A DNA stretch of 64,000 nt from JABDMH01 sp965223105 (GCA_965223105.1 OZ244987.1:6448001-6512000), one strand, 5' to 3'. Shown: positions 26,477 to 34,770, counted from the first letter of the stretch. A program made the numbers and translations. Notes: generated by a model from the sequence alone, not told the origin.

Positions 26477-28267
26477 TCATTTGGAGTTAGACGATAGTCG
26501 AAGACCAATGATATATTCCACTCCTAAGATTCTTTTGACTTGAAGGTCAACTTCCATCTGATCTTCTATTTGGTCGGCTTCAAGTGATGAAATTCTAGCT
26601 TTTCTGACCTTCCCTTGAAATTCAATAGTGGCATAGTTTCCCATAACTAATTCTTCGGTTTTTATCACAGTGGCTGCTAAGAACTTTATTCGCCTGGCTG
26701 GAACTTGTCTTACTAATGTTAAAGACAGAATCATAGATGTTGTAATGATTATTAATAATAGATTAGAAAGTCTGTTCAGCTGATAATCAACTGAATTCCT
26801 TGTATGGATCACTCTCAATACATCTCGATATTTAACATAAATTATCTTGTAGAAAACAAGACCTAAGAGAATGCTCAGGAGAAGAGTCAGGATAATATGT
26901 GGCCAGATGATTGTAAGATTACCCCCGAAGAACATGTAGTAAAAAATTGAAACTAGTAATAATGAAACTAGGAGTAGGTCGTGTAAGATTTTTGTAATTG
27001 AAATATTACTTAGGTTTTTCTTACTAAAAGCTATCGCGAGGCCAGCAAGTATCAGTGGTGCAAAAATTCCGAGAATCAAAGCTCGAGATAGTATGTTTGA
27101 GGAAGAATGATCTATTATGCTTGTGATTAAGGTGCCAACACCTATTGACGATATAATTGAAATGTATGCGATTACAATTTTCCTTTTCAGACCTGTCAGA
27201 ATGAGCACGGTCATTGCATAGGCGATACCAAGGAATGATATTATCCAGCCTGTAAAGAACAATAGGATATTGTCCGAAAATACAAATCCTAAAATAGCTA
27301 AGTAACCAAGGATCTGATACACATGGACTGGATAGTATCCAGCTAGGATTGAATTGAGTGAGAATAGTCCCTGTCTGTGGTAATAGAGTTGATGACACAC
27401 GAATCTGGTAGTCCAAAATACAAGGCTCCTGAGACATAGAAATATTAGAATTAATGTCAGAACAGTTTCAGCGAAAGGTGAGAGGCTGATTTTGGTTAGT
27501 GCAATGCCGCTGAATGCAATCAAAAGTATGTCCAAAAAGGTAGACATATAAAATATATGATTGAATAAGCGATATTTCCTTGTGATAACGTTATATAATT
27601 TATTAGATCCCAGATACGCATCGATGTAGTTTTCCTTCGCGAGTGCATCGTTAGGGTCCTGCTCTATGACAGAAGACCAGAATGCTTTACGATCACCTGC
27701 ATTCGAGCCACTGGGCAGACTCATGGAACGATGGAAAAGAAGTAGATGATCCTCGGGGTTTTGCCTTAGCCCCTCCATGATATTTTGCCTGATTTCAATG
27801 TTACTACCCGTTAGTTTGGAAAAAGTCACTAGGAGAGATCGGTAAATCGAATTCTCAGGATCTTCATTGCCTGCGATATCTAAATGGTGCTTCGCAGCTC
27901 CAAGAATTCCTTGGTGCATATACAATTCTGCCGCGGCCAAATTAAAACCTAGCTCTGATGGTCTGATTTCGAGGGCCCTCTGAATCATAGACAATGCTTT
28001 CTCTGAATTACCTAAAGCACGACAATTGAGGGCTGCTAAAAAGTAGAATTCTGGAATGTCAGGATTATCTTTCAGACCTGTCTCGAGAGTTTCCTTCGCC
28101 AAAATGTAGTCTTTCAGATGAAAATGACAAAGCGCAATCCCCAATAGCCCTTGCGGAAGGTTAGGTATGATATTTAGTGCTGCAGTAAATTGGTTTTTAG
28201 CATCATCTATTCTACCGAGACTCAGTAGTAATTGCCCCTTCTCAAGATGTGACCAAGCGATTTCCAT
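26477..28267 (-). CDS. TPR-containing polytopic membrane protein, in reverse orientation within its cassette
   Basis: About 596 residues from ATG 28267 (MEIAWSHLEKGQLLLSLGRI); the open frame continues 20 codons upstream without a better start. Residues 1-190 are tetratricopeptide repeats (GRIDDAKNQFTAALNIIPNL, GNSEKALSMIQRALEIRP). From about 230 to 530 there are ten or so membrane spans with few charged residues, then a short basic soluble C-terminus. I do not recognise a family. It is read opposite to the other cassette genes, so it needs its own promoter. Cores at 26449 and 28348 match, so the reverse orientation is within one bona fide cassette. Confidence 0.75.
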   Translation of the reverse strand: MEIAWSHLEKGQLLLSLGRIDDAKNQFTAALNIIPNLPQGLLGIALCHFHLKDYILAKETLETGLKDNPDIPEFYFLAALNCRALGNSEKALSMIQRALEIRPSELGFNLAAAELYMHQGILGAAKHHLDIAGNEDPENSIYRSLLVTFSKLTGSNIEIRQNIMEGLRQNPEDHLLLFHRSMSLPSGSNAGDRKAFWSSVIEQDPNDALAKENYIDAYLGSNKLYNVITRKYRLFNHIFYMSTFLDILLIAFSGIALTKISLSPFAETVLTLILIFLCLRSLVFWTTRFVCHQLYYHRQGLFSLNSILAGYYPVHVYQILGYLAILGFVFSDNILLFFTGWIISFLGIAYAMTVLILTGLKRKIVIAYISIISSIGVGTLITSIIDHSSSNILSRALILGIFAPLILAGLAIAFSKKNLSNISITKILHDLLLVSLLLVSIFYYMFFGGNLTIIWPHIILTLLLSILLGLVFYKIIYVKYRDVLRVIHTRNSVDYQLNRLSNLLLIIITTSMILSLTLVRQVPARRIKFLAATVIKTEELVMGNYATIEFQGKVRKARISSLEADQIEDQMEVDLQVKRILGVEYIIGLRLSSNSK

Positions 28268-28347
28268 ACAGAGATTTGGGTTTTCTAAGGTAGCTATACA
28301 AGGTAAATAAAATCCCGTGCAAACCATGAGATAGCGAAAATGAAAAA

Positions 28348-28499
28348 GCTGCTAACAGGCTACGAAGACGTCATATTGGCTAACGCAGATCAGAACTGGA
28401 ATAATCCTGCTAAGTTTGTTAAATTGATAGTGCTAACAAGTAGTTCACAGGCTTTAGATTGCTAGCCAATACAGACGCTTGTAGCCGGACCGTTATCGG
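28348..28499 (+). other. attC-like cassette recombination site 9
   Basis: GCTGCTAAC (28348-28356) and GTTATCGG (28492-28499). Arms AGGCTACGAAGACGTCATATTGGCTA and TAGCCAATACAGACGCTTGTAGCC are complementary with bulges. The left core pairs with 26449; the right core pairs with CCGATA(AC) at 29488. Confidence 0.88.
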
Positions 28500-28598
28500 T
28501 CAGCAAAAGATCAATAAACACAGATGAATGTATAGTATAAAACGAGTAGTCGATTACAAATGAAGCAGGAAAGGCCTCAAAATAAATCCTAACTAACT

Positions 28599-29231
28599 AT
28601 GATGAAGCAGCACATCTTTATCTTGATTTCTATATTGTTTTTACACAATTTAGGAATTTCTCAATCCTTAGGGACATTTATTGACTCGCGCGATGGTCAA
28701 ACGTATAAAACTATCAGCGTTGAAAACGCTGCGATGGGCACCACCGTTATCTGGATGGCCCAAAACCTGAACTACAAAGTACAGGACAGTTACGCTTATG
28801 ATGACAACGAGAGCAATCGCAAAGAGTTTGGCTTGCTATACACCTGGGAGGCAGCGAAAAATGCCTGTCCAGACGGTTGGCATTTGGCAACGGATAGTGA
28901 ATGGTCTATTCTAGTGAGTGAATTTGGCGGAATCGACAAGGCCGGTGAAGCCCTAAAAAGTGTCGAAGGTTGGGAGGAAGGCGGGAATGGCACTAATAGT
29001 AGCGGGTTTAACGCACTTCCGGCGGGTATTCGCAGAAATAATAATTATGAAGCCCTGGGTCATTTCGGTCACTGGTGGTCGTCCACACCCAGCGATGAAG
29101 AGGGCAAAGCCTGGTCAAGGGACATGAGTTATGGTGGTCCTGTCAGCCCTGCCATGTCCATTAAAGCAAAAGTGTTCCGCTTCGATGGGGATATTCTTAA
29201 CGGATCATCGGTTCGTTGCGTCCGGGATTGA
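28599..29231 (+). CDS. Exported FISUMP-domain protein
   Basis: 210 residues with a signal peptide (ending LGISQS) and the Fibrobacter succinogenes major paralogous domain: TVIWMAQNLNYKV, RKEFGLLYTWEAAKNACPDG, WHLATDSEWSILVSEFGG, GHWWSSTPSDE and NGSSVRCVRD. FISUMP proteins are surface or secreted proteins of unknown role, frequent in Bacteroidota. It fills a cassette whose right end is disturbed by intron copy 2. The 29232-29487 tail holds nothing recognisable. Confidence 0.88.
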   Translation: MMKQHIFILISILFLHNLGISQSLGTFIDSRDGQTYKTISVENAAMGTTVIWMAQNLNYKVQDSYAYDDNESNRKEFGLLYTWEAAKNACPDGWHLATDSEWSILVSEFGGIDKAGEALKSVEGWEEGGNGTNSSGFNALPAGIRRNNNYEALGHFGHWWSSTPSDEEGKAWSRDMSYGGPVSPAMSIKAKVFRFDGDILNGSSVRCVRD

Positions 29232-29681
29232 CTTATTTGATTTATCTACTGTTTTAGACATGGGAACATTTGGTAGGTTTTAAATGAATAGTTCTTAAGA
29301 GGATCAAATAGAAGTGGAGAAAAGTAATATTGCAGAGTTGCATGCCGAATACCAAATTTTGATGATAAGTAATCTTGATCTTTCATCTATTTTTAGATGA
29401 GAAATTAATTTCAGATCAATTAAAGGAAAAATTAACCTAGAAAAACTAACTGAAATAGAATTTACATTAATATTTTAAAGAGCCGAACCGATAATCGAGT
29501 AGAGTGAGGTAGCCAGAAAAACAATGTCTCACACCACCGTACATACGGACCTTCCCGACGACAGTTGTCGGGACAGGCGTATACGGCGGTTCATAAGAAA
29601 ATCAAGTCGTTCGAGATCGTACCTGATGGTAATAACTAGAGAAGGATTGATAGCCTCGCCGTTTAAGCCTAGCCTCCGTGA

Positions 29682-29763
29682 CTCACCCATCCGCTTCGCG
29701 GTTCACTATCTCAAATGTCCACTGGACATTTGGTTTTGTCGTACAAAACTACAGTTCGTTCAT
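29682..29763. repeat. Three-hairpin element, site 7 (intron copy 2)
   Basis: CATCCGCTTCGCGG, AAATGTCCACTGGACATTT and TTTTGTCGTACAAAA, ending GTTCGTTCAT. The corresponding place in copy 1 (about 24160) has no element and codes for an uninterrupted RT tail. Confidence 0.85.
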
Positions 29764-29779
29764 CCATAATGGGACTGCA

Positions 29780-29858
29780 ACTGCCCTTCCGAAAGATGTG
29801 CTTTCGGTTCTCTCACTAAAATGCCGCTGGCATTTTTCCTTCGGAATGTTCGTTCATT
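29780..29858. repeat. Three-hairpin element, site 8 (intron copy 2)
   Basis: CTTCCGAAAGATGTGCTTTCGG, AAATGCCGCTGGCATTT and TTCCTTCGGAA, ending TTCGTTCATT. Copy 1 is empty here, at the codons for GGWRIACSP. Confidence 0.85.
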
Positions 29859-29944
29859 CCACCCTCCTAATCGAGAATAGCAGAATTGTCTCGCCTTTCC
29901 GTGAGACAGACCCAATTGACGAAAAGCACGGTACCATCGTTTTG

Positions 29945-30015
29945 CCACCCACCCACTTCGTGGTTCTCTCCTTTCGGTGTCCACTGGACTCCGAGCCCTC
30001 GGTACAGTCGAGAAT
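29945..30015. repeat. Three-hairpin element, site 1 (intron copy 2)
   Basis: Same position and nearly the same sequence as 24283-24352 in copy 1, so the insertion predates the split of the two copies. Confidence 0.75.
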
Positions 30016-30264
30016 CCAAGCCTTCCAGATACAGTACCGCAAGCGGGAGCGTATCCAACTATCGAGATATTTGAATTTCTCATACCCCGTAGCGTGCTTG
30101 AAATAATTAACCCAACCCCCGTTAACCAATTCAATCTTTCGATCCGCTCCACAAAGGATTGGCCTTTCTTGATCTACACACTATAGTTGGAGGAGATAAT
30201 ATATAAAGATATTCTCCATGATCCAATGGAATTTGTGACCTTTCTATGAAAAAGATTCCGCGTT

Positions 30265-31050
30265 ATGAAGAAATTATTATGTCTCACAGCAAGTCTATTG
30301 CTGTTGATTATCAACGGCAATAGCCAGGAAGAGAAGCTGGAAATCGAAGGTGCAATCCAGGTCGGCAACTCAGAAGACCCTACTCCTGATCCAGGTACAA
30401 TAAGATGGACCGGACAAGATTTTGAGGGATGGAATGGTTCCAGCTGGATGTCATTGATGGCTGGGAAAAGACACATATATGACATCGAAAACAACAGCTA
30501 TGAAATTGTAAAAATCGGGACACAAGAATGGATGGCTGAGAATCTGCGAACAACGAGATACAATGACGGCACACCAATACCTCTTGTAACCAGTGACACT
30601 GCGTGGGCCATGATTACCGGCACACCAGCCTGTGCTTGGTATGAAGATACTGCATCCGTATATGGGGCATTGTACAATTATTATGTTGTCGCCGACACCA
30701 ATAGTCACAATGTGTGTCCCCTGGGCTGGCATGTTCCTACAAACGCAGAGTGGATGATCCTATTTAATTACCTGGGTGGTTTTTCTGTAGCAGGAGCTAA
30801 GATGAAACAGACTGGCCTTGCAGATTGGAATAAACCAAATGCATTGGCCAGCAATGAGAGCGGATTTACAGGGCTTCCTGGCGGCCTCCGTACCAATGGA
30901 GGTCCATTTGTATATGGAGGTCAAATGGGGTTTTGGTGGAGTTCTACAGAAGGAGCCTTCTACTACATCCTGTCATCATACCACGGTCTTCTAGATATAG
31001 AATCTGGCTTTTCTCAGGAAGGAGTTTCGGTACGTTGCACGAGGGACTAA
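30265..31050 (+). CDS. Exported FISUMP-domain protein lying inside an intron copy
   Basis: 261 residues with a signal peptide and FISUMP motifs: QEWMAENLRTTRYNDGTPIP, AWYEDTASVYGALYNYYVV, GWHVPTNAEWMILFNYLGG, GFWWSSTEG and VSVRCTRD. The N-terminal GTIRWTGQDFEGWNGSSWMS stretch is typical of Bacteroidota FISUMP proteins. It lies between the 3' and 5' halves of intron copy 2, antisense to the intron, in place of most of the RT gene. Distinct from the FISUMP gene at 28599. Confidence 0.87.
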   Translation: MKKLLCLTASLLLLIINGNSQEEKLEIEGAIQVGNSEDPTPDPGTIRWTGQDFEGWNGSSWMSLMAGKRHIYDIENNSYEIVKIGTQEWMAENLRTTRYNDGTPIPLVTSDTAWAMITGTPACAWYEDTASVYGALYNYYVVADTNSHNVCPLGWHVPTNAEWMILFNYLGGFSVAGAKMKQTGLADWNKPNALASNESGFTGLPGGLRTNGGPFVYGGQMGFWWSSTEGAFYYILSSYHGLLDIESGFSQEGVSVRCTRD

Positions 31051-31344
31051 GTGAGAACCAGTACTTTGATCAATTTTCTTCTTTCATGGGATGGAATAGG
31101 GAATCCCCCTGCCCTAAACACCCATTGCTTTGCTCTTTTGGCTCGCTAAACCATGTGTAATTGGATATATTGTTTCCACTTGCTTAAGGAAATAGGAAAA
31201 TGCGTAAGTTTATAGATTAAACTAATAAATTTCTTCTTTTGGAAATCTCAGCTCGAGAACCAGATGGTGAGAAAGAGCAGTCTGATGCTGCAAAATCAAA
31301 GATATGATCAGAAATCATTATTTTATCTAGCATTGTAGCATAAA
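31051..31344. other. Spacer between FISUMP gene and intron 5' part
   Basis: About 290 bp without a recognisable gene or repeat. Confidence 0.4.
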
Positions 31345-31366
31345 GTCCAAATAATAGGGGGCTGAA

Positions 31367-31433
31367 CCACACCCACTTCGTGGTTCTCTCTTTCGGTGTC
31401 CATTGGAATCCGAGCCCTCGGCACAGTCGAGAC
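31367..31433. repeat. Three-hairpin element resembling the site 1 element (intron copy 2)
   Basis: CCCACTTCGTGG, TGTCCATTGGAAT and CGAGCCCTCGGCACAGTCGAG; close to the 24283 element, but placed next to domain I sequence, so it marks either a deletion joint or a transposed copy. Confidence 0.65.
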
Positions 31434-31482
31434 TGTAATACTGACGCTTCGGTCAGCACCCTGTGTGCCACCTCGACAAACC

Positions 31483-31560
31483 TGCCATCCCCTCCGCTTT
31501 CGCGGTTCCCTCACTTCGAGTACTGTCGTACTCGACTCCTTTGGAGATCGTTCACTCATC
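31483..31560. repeat. Three-hairpin element, site 9 (intron copy 2)
   Basis: CTCCGCTTTCGCGG, CGAGTACTGTCGTACTCG and CTCCTTTGGAG. It is about as similar to the site 6 element as a recent copy would be. Copy 1 is empty at this place (about 25994-26010). Confidence 0.85.
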
Positions 31561-31586
31561 TCATAGGCAATTTATGTTCTTCGGTA

Positions 31587-31663
31587 CAGGCCACCCTTCC
31601 GCAAGCGGTTCACTCCGTCAGATGTGCCCCGCACATCTGGTCTTCGACTTCACTGCGTTCATA
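31587..31663. repeat. Three-hairpin element, site 5 (intron copy 2)
   Basis: Same site and almost the same sequence as 26033-26108 in copy 1 (CCGCAAGCGG instead of CCGCAGGCGG: a change confined to the loop). Confidence 0.65.
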
Positions 31664-31697
31664 GTCCAGCTTACTTCAGAATCACAGTCGCCTGCTA

Positions 31698-31770
31698 ACC
31701 CACCCGCTTTCGCGGTTCCTTCGCTTCGAGTACTGTCGTACTCGACTCCTTCGGAGTTCGCTCAGTCACC
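31698..31770. repeat. Three-hairpin element, site 6 (intron copy 2)
   Basis: Same site and sequence as 26140-26212 in copy 1. Confidence 0.8.
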
Positions 31771-32033
31771 CTTGCTGCTTGCTACATGCCTAGCTTCGTC
31801 GTCATATGGTATTCGCATCCCGCTAGAATCCCGCATCGTAAGGTCTTCCACCCTACAAGTATTCTTCATTCTGCGTACTTTTAACAGAATGATTTAGTAG
31901 CCATTCAAGGCACACACACTATGTATCACAGCATAGGCTATCGCCTACGCAGGATACATTAGCCGTTCTCTCCCATAATTTGATTTGCGTGAGTCCTCAA
32001 AAAGTACTTACTTTGTAATAACGTAATTTATGG

Positions 32034-32273
32034 ATGATGCAAGCGAAAATAATAAGAATAGGGAACTCAAAGGGACTAAGACTCAGTAAAACCATTCTAG
32101 ACAAGTACGACATCAAAGACAAGGTGGAACTTATTTTGGAGAAGGACTACCTTGTTCTCAAAGCTGTAGCGAACCCTAGAGAAGGATGGGAAAAGGAGTT
32201 TAAGAAGATGCATAAGCTTGGAGATGACAACTTGTTAATCGATGATGTTTTTGACGATGAACACTTTGAATAA
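32034..32273 (+). CDS. MazE/AbrB-like antitoxin
   Basis: 79 residues. The N-terminus QAKIIRIGNSKGLRLSKTIL is a SpoVT/AbrB (MazE) swapped-hairpin DNA-binding fold; the acidic C-terminal tail (DDNLLIDDVFDDEHFE) is the likely toxin-binding arm. It overlaps the toxin gene by one base. The pair fills the cassette between cores 31965 and 32602. Confidence 0.9.
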   Translation: MMQAKIIRIGNSKGLRLSKTILDKYDIKDKVELILEKDYLVLKAVANPREGWEKEFKKMHKLGDDNLLIDDVFDDEHFE

Positions 32274-32596
32274 TGGAAGTGAACCAATATCAAGTTGTCA
32301 CGGTGAACCTGGATCCAACAATTGGGAGTGAGATTAAGAAGACTAGGCCATGCATAGTGATTTCACCAAATGAGATGAATCGACATCTCAGCACAGTGGT
32401 AATAGCCCCTTTAACTTCCACCAAGAAGAATTATCCAACTCGGGTAAAAGTATTGATTGAAAATAGAGTTAGTCGCATTGCGTTGGACCAGATTCGCACT
32501 ATAGATAAGATCAGAATTGTACGAACCGGAGATCAAATAAGTACGAAAGAAATTATGGAAGTGAAGTCAATAATACGAAGAACCTACGTTGAATAG
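32273..32596 (+). CDS. MazF/PemK-like endoribonuclease toxin
   Basis: 107 residues, the usual length. YQVVTVNLDPTIGSEIKKTR followed by PCIVISPNEMN, the VVIAPLTST block and IALDQIRTIDKIRI cover the MazF fold and its catalytic Arg/Thr region. Cleaves mRNA when not held by the antitoxin. TA cassettes are known to stabilise large cassette arrays, a plausible role here. Confidence 0.92.
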   Translation: MEVNQYQVVTVNLDPTIGSEIKKTRPCIVISPNEMNRHLSTVVIAPLTSTKKNYPTRVKVLIENRVSRIALDQIRTIDKIRIVRTGDQISTKEIMEVKSIIRRTYVE

Positions 32597-32601
32597 CAAA
32601 C

Positions 32602-32668
32602 GGGAGAGAACAATGCACGACCACGGCATGCCTCCTTCGTCGGCACGGGTGTGCTCACCGTTATCACC
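32602..32668 (+). other. attC-like cassette recombination site 11
   Basis: GGGAGAGAAC (32602-32611) and GTTATCACC (32660-32668). Arms AATGCACGACCACGGCATGCC and GGCACGGGTGTGCTC are partly complementary. The left core pairs with 31965; the right core pairs with GGTGATA(AC) at 33347. Confidence 0.83.
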
Positions 32669-32685
32669 AATTATAGGAATTAATA

Positions 32686-33334
32686 ATGAAGACGGTAATA
32701 GAACGGAAAAATCAAACGGAAGCATATCTTAAGAAATTGGGAGTTCCATTCATAGATCATCTTCCAGCGATTGAAGACGAACAAGACACTGAAATTCGAT
32801 CAGCTAAAGAAATCGCAGAGCGAATCCTTGTCCTCACTTATATGTGTTATGTTGGTGAACAGGAAGGAAAAGTCCAACATTGTTAAATTTTTGAAAGAAA
32901 AAAGCATATGGAATTCTGTTTCTCCTGATGAGAAAGAACTATTAATTAGAAAATCTAAATTGACACATCAAGAGAAAATAGATATTTCATGGAAATCTGA
33001 ATGCATTTGGTTGTTACCATGGGTGATTAGGAAAATACATAATCTTAAATTGCCAACTACAGAGGCGCAAATACCAGAAATTACTAAGCATTTACCAAAA
33101 TTCATGTCCTGCCCAACTGAATTTATAAATACAGCAGAATTAAGAAGCAAGTCTGAAATTATGGATCAATCAGACTTAATTTATAGACTTCATTGGGCCA
33201 TCAGAAATGGGGATTTAAATGGCACTGAATTACCGAACCTAAATTCAAGTGTAGTAATCGAAAGGCACTATGCAATCAACTGGGCAACTAATTATGAAGG
33301 ATTGGAGTGGGATAAGATAACAACAGATACTTAA
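32686..33334 (+). pseudogene. DUF4272-like protein, frameshifted
   Basis: Frame 1 (to about 32870) reads RKNQTEAYLKKLGVPFIDHL, then EIRSAKEIAERILVLTYMC. Frame 2 continues KSNIVKFLKEKSIWNSVSPD, SECIWLLPWVIRKIHNLKLP, SEIMDQSDLIYRLHWAIRNG, SSVVIERHYAINWATNYEGL. The order matches DUF4272. One surplus base near 32865 (GGAAGGAAAAG) separates the halves. Function unknown; otherwise full length at about 215 residues. Confidence 0.78.
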
Positions 33335-33606
33335 GGTAAGAAAAAAGGTGATAATCGAGTAGGGCTGAGGTAGCCAGAAAAATGACTACCTCAGCCCTAC
33401 TGACGATTCTGTCAGCACAATGTCTCACACCACCGTACGTATGCTTACACCGAAGCTTAGGCATAGGCGCTACGGACCTCCCGACGACAAGTATCGGGGC
33501 AAGCGCATACGGCGGTTCATAAGAAAATCAAGTCATTCGAGATCGTACCTGATGGTAATAACTAGAGAAGGATTGATGGCCTCGCCGTTTAAGCCTAGCC
33601 TCCGTG

Positions 33607-33690
33607 ACCCACCCATCCGCTTCGCGGTTCACTACCTCAAATGTCCTCAGGACATTTGGTTTTGTTGCACAAAACTACAGTTCGTTCATC
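33607..33690. repeat. Three-hairpin element, site 7 (intron copy 3)
   Basis: As 29682-29763, but the middle loop is TCCTCAGGA instead of TCCACTGGA and the third loop TGC instead of CGT: loops changed, stems kept. Confidence 0.8.
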
Positions 33691-33705
33691 CATAATGGAA
33701 CTGCA

Positions 33706-33784
33706 ACTGCCCTTCCGAAAGATGTGCTTTCGGTTCTCTCACTAAAATGCCGCTGGCATTTTTCCTTCGGAATGTTCGTTCATT
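33706..33784. repeat. Three-hairpin element, site 8 (intron copy 3)
   Basis: Same as 29780-29858. Confidence 0.8.
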
Positions 33785-33818
33785 CCACCCTCCTAATCGA
33801 GAATAGCAGAATTTCCGT

Positions 33819-34081
33819 GATTTGGTGTGAGTTATCTTAAAGCAAAACGAACAAGGATTGAAGAAATGAATATCGAACAAGGATTGACGATTTTTGACTG
33901 TAAATGTTTTTTCTACTTTTTGGTGGCAAAAAGCAGAGCAAAAAGCCACCCTGGATCTTTTTCCTTGAAAAAACTCCTAAGGGAAATCTGATGTACTCTT
34001 GCAGATTTGGGTTCTGATCGATCTTCACAATTGTAGAGTACTATACTTCTAGTGGCAATCTACAATTTCAGCACAGCGCCG
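33819..34081. other. Non-coding stretch with a partial repeat
   Basis: 33841-33893 (AAGCAAAACGAACAAGGATTGA and onward) repeats 34178-34230 with few changes, a short direct duplication about 340 bp apart. Otherwise nothing recognisable. Confidence 0.5.
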
Positions 34082-34198
34082 CCCCCTTTGAAAGGGGTAG
34101 AGTGCTCCAACCAATAGGTTGGCCAGCACTCTGGGGGATGACATATTTCGCCTAGTTTCTCAATGTTACCCTCAACCAAAACGGGCAAAGGATTGAAG
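34082..34198. repeat. Two-hairpin intergenic repeat, copy 1
   Basis: CCCCCTTTGAAAGGGG followed by GAGTGCTCCAACC-AATA-GGTTGGCCAGCACTC, then TGGGGGATGACATAT and a tail ending AAAACGGGCAAAGGATTGAAG. The same unit occurs at 45202-45321. Confidence 0.75.
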
Positions 34199-34236
34199 AA
34201 TTGAATATCGAACAAGGATTAACGATCTTTGATTTT

Positions 34237-34558
34237 GCAGGAGATGTTACAGACCCAGATATGGTAAATAGGAGGATTAAAGAGTCTGATGAAACTGTTC
34301 TCAGCGACTTTTTAAACAAATATATTCCAGATGGATATATACTTGAGATGAAAACTTGTTTATATACAAATACGCCTCATGAAAATTTCATTGTTGATCA
34401 TTTGCCGAATTATGATAAAGATGTTGTAGTTGCCGCAGGTTTTAGCGGACACGGATTTTAAGTTCGCAAGTGTAATAGGAGAGATTTTGGTTGACCTTGC
34501 AATTAAGAGAAATACACAAATACCCATAGATTTTCTAAACGCTCAAAGATTTGATTAA
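34237..34558 (+). pseudogene. C-terminal fragment of a SolA/sarcosine-oxidase-like FAD oxidase
   Basis: Reads PDGYILEMKTCLYTNTPHEN and VVVAAGFSGHGF, then after one surplus T (GGATTTTAAG at about 34459) KFASVIGEILVDLAIKRN and PIDFLNAQRFD. These are the flavin-binding and C-terminal motifs of monomeric sarcosine/N-methyl-tryptophan oxidases. About two thirds of the protein, including the N-terminal dinucleotide fold, is absent. Confidence 0.75.
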
Positions 34559-34770
34559 TAAATAATTTTCACAGGTAGAAAAGCACAGCTTCCAGCAACT
34601 TGTATAATCCATAGCTACTCTCCTACTTTAAAGAAAATTACTAACTTTAAATCGTATTGCTTCCTACTCGGAAAAATCCTCGGATCTTTACTCACTACGG
34701 AATCATACACGGAAATGTTACGGGCTAGCGTTCAGAAAAATATATGATATCTTTAACAAAAACTCTAACT

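Larger units (their letters stand above)
29494..30150 (-). mobile_element. Group II intron A copy 2, 3' part
   Basis: Minus-strand domains V/VI and the RT C-terminal coding region, matching copy 1 (23937-24480) closely up to about 30150, where similarity stops. It has two three-hairpin insertions that copy 1 lacks (29682 and 29780) and one shared with it (29945). The RT catalytic part is missing. The matching 5' part is at 31345-31915. Confidence 0.82.
31345..31915 (-). mobile_element. Group II intron A copy 2, 5' part
   Basis: From about 31345 to the 5' end GTGTGCC (31915) this matches 25960-26369 of copy 1, including the tail with CATTCTGTTAAAAGTACGCA on the minus strand. It carries elements at 31367, 31483, 31587 and 31698. 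The 5' exon ends ...ATAGTGT, fitting an attC core. Confidence 0.8.
29488..31974 (+). other. attC-like site 10, split by intron A copy 2
   Basis: Left core CCGATA (29488-29493); right part ACACTATGTATCACAGCATAGGC...GCCTACGCAGGATACATTAGCC and core GTTCTCTCCC (31965-31974). Joining the two restores CCGATAACACTATG. The right core pairs over 10 nt with GGGAGAGAAC at 32602. Confidence 0.78.
33354..33818 (-). mobile_element. Group II intron A copy 3, 3' fragment at an attC core
   Basis: Follows GGTGATA (33347-33353), so it too entered an attC core. It has domain VI/V and the first part of the RT tail, matching copy 2, with elements at sites 7 and 8, then stops. Domain V carries an extra 30-nt hairpin (TATGCTTACACCGAAGCTTA and on) absent from copies 1 and 2. 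No 5' part is present nearby. Confidence 0.8.

Noticed and set aside
24283..31770. Three-hairpin elements as tRNA-like genes
   Set aside because: Three arms in a row recall a cloverleaf, but there is no acceptor stem closing the unit, no TTCGANTC-type T-loop at the right place and no CCA-adjacent stem.
24221..33949. Many recurring open frames of 60-150 codons (for example 24221-24409, 25978-26280, 29678-30106, 31463-31897) as genes
   Set aside because: They are produced by intron RNA and the palindromic elements, recur in several frames and on both strands, and have no protein motifs apart from out-of-frame RT pieces.
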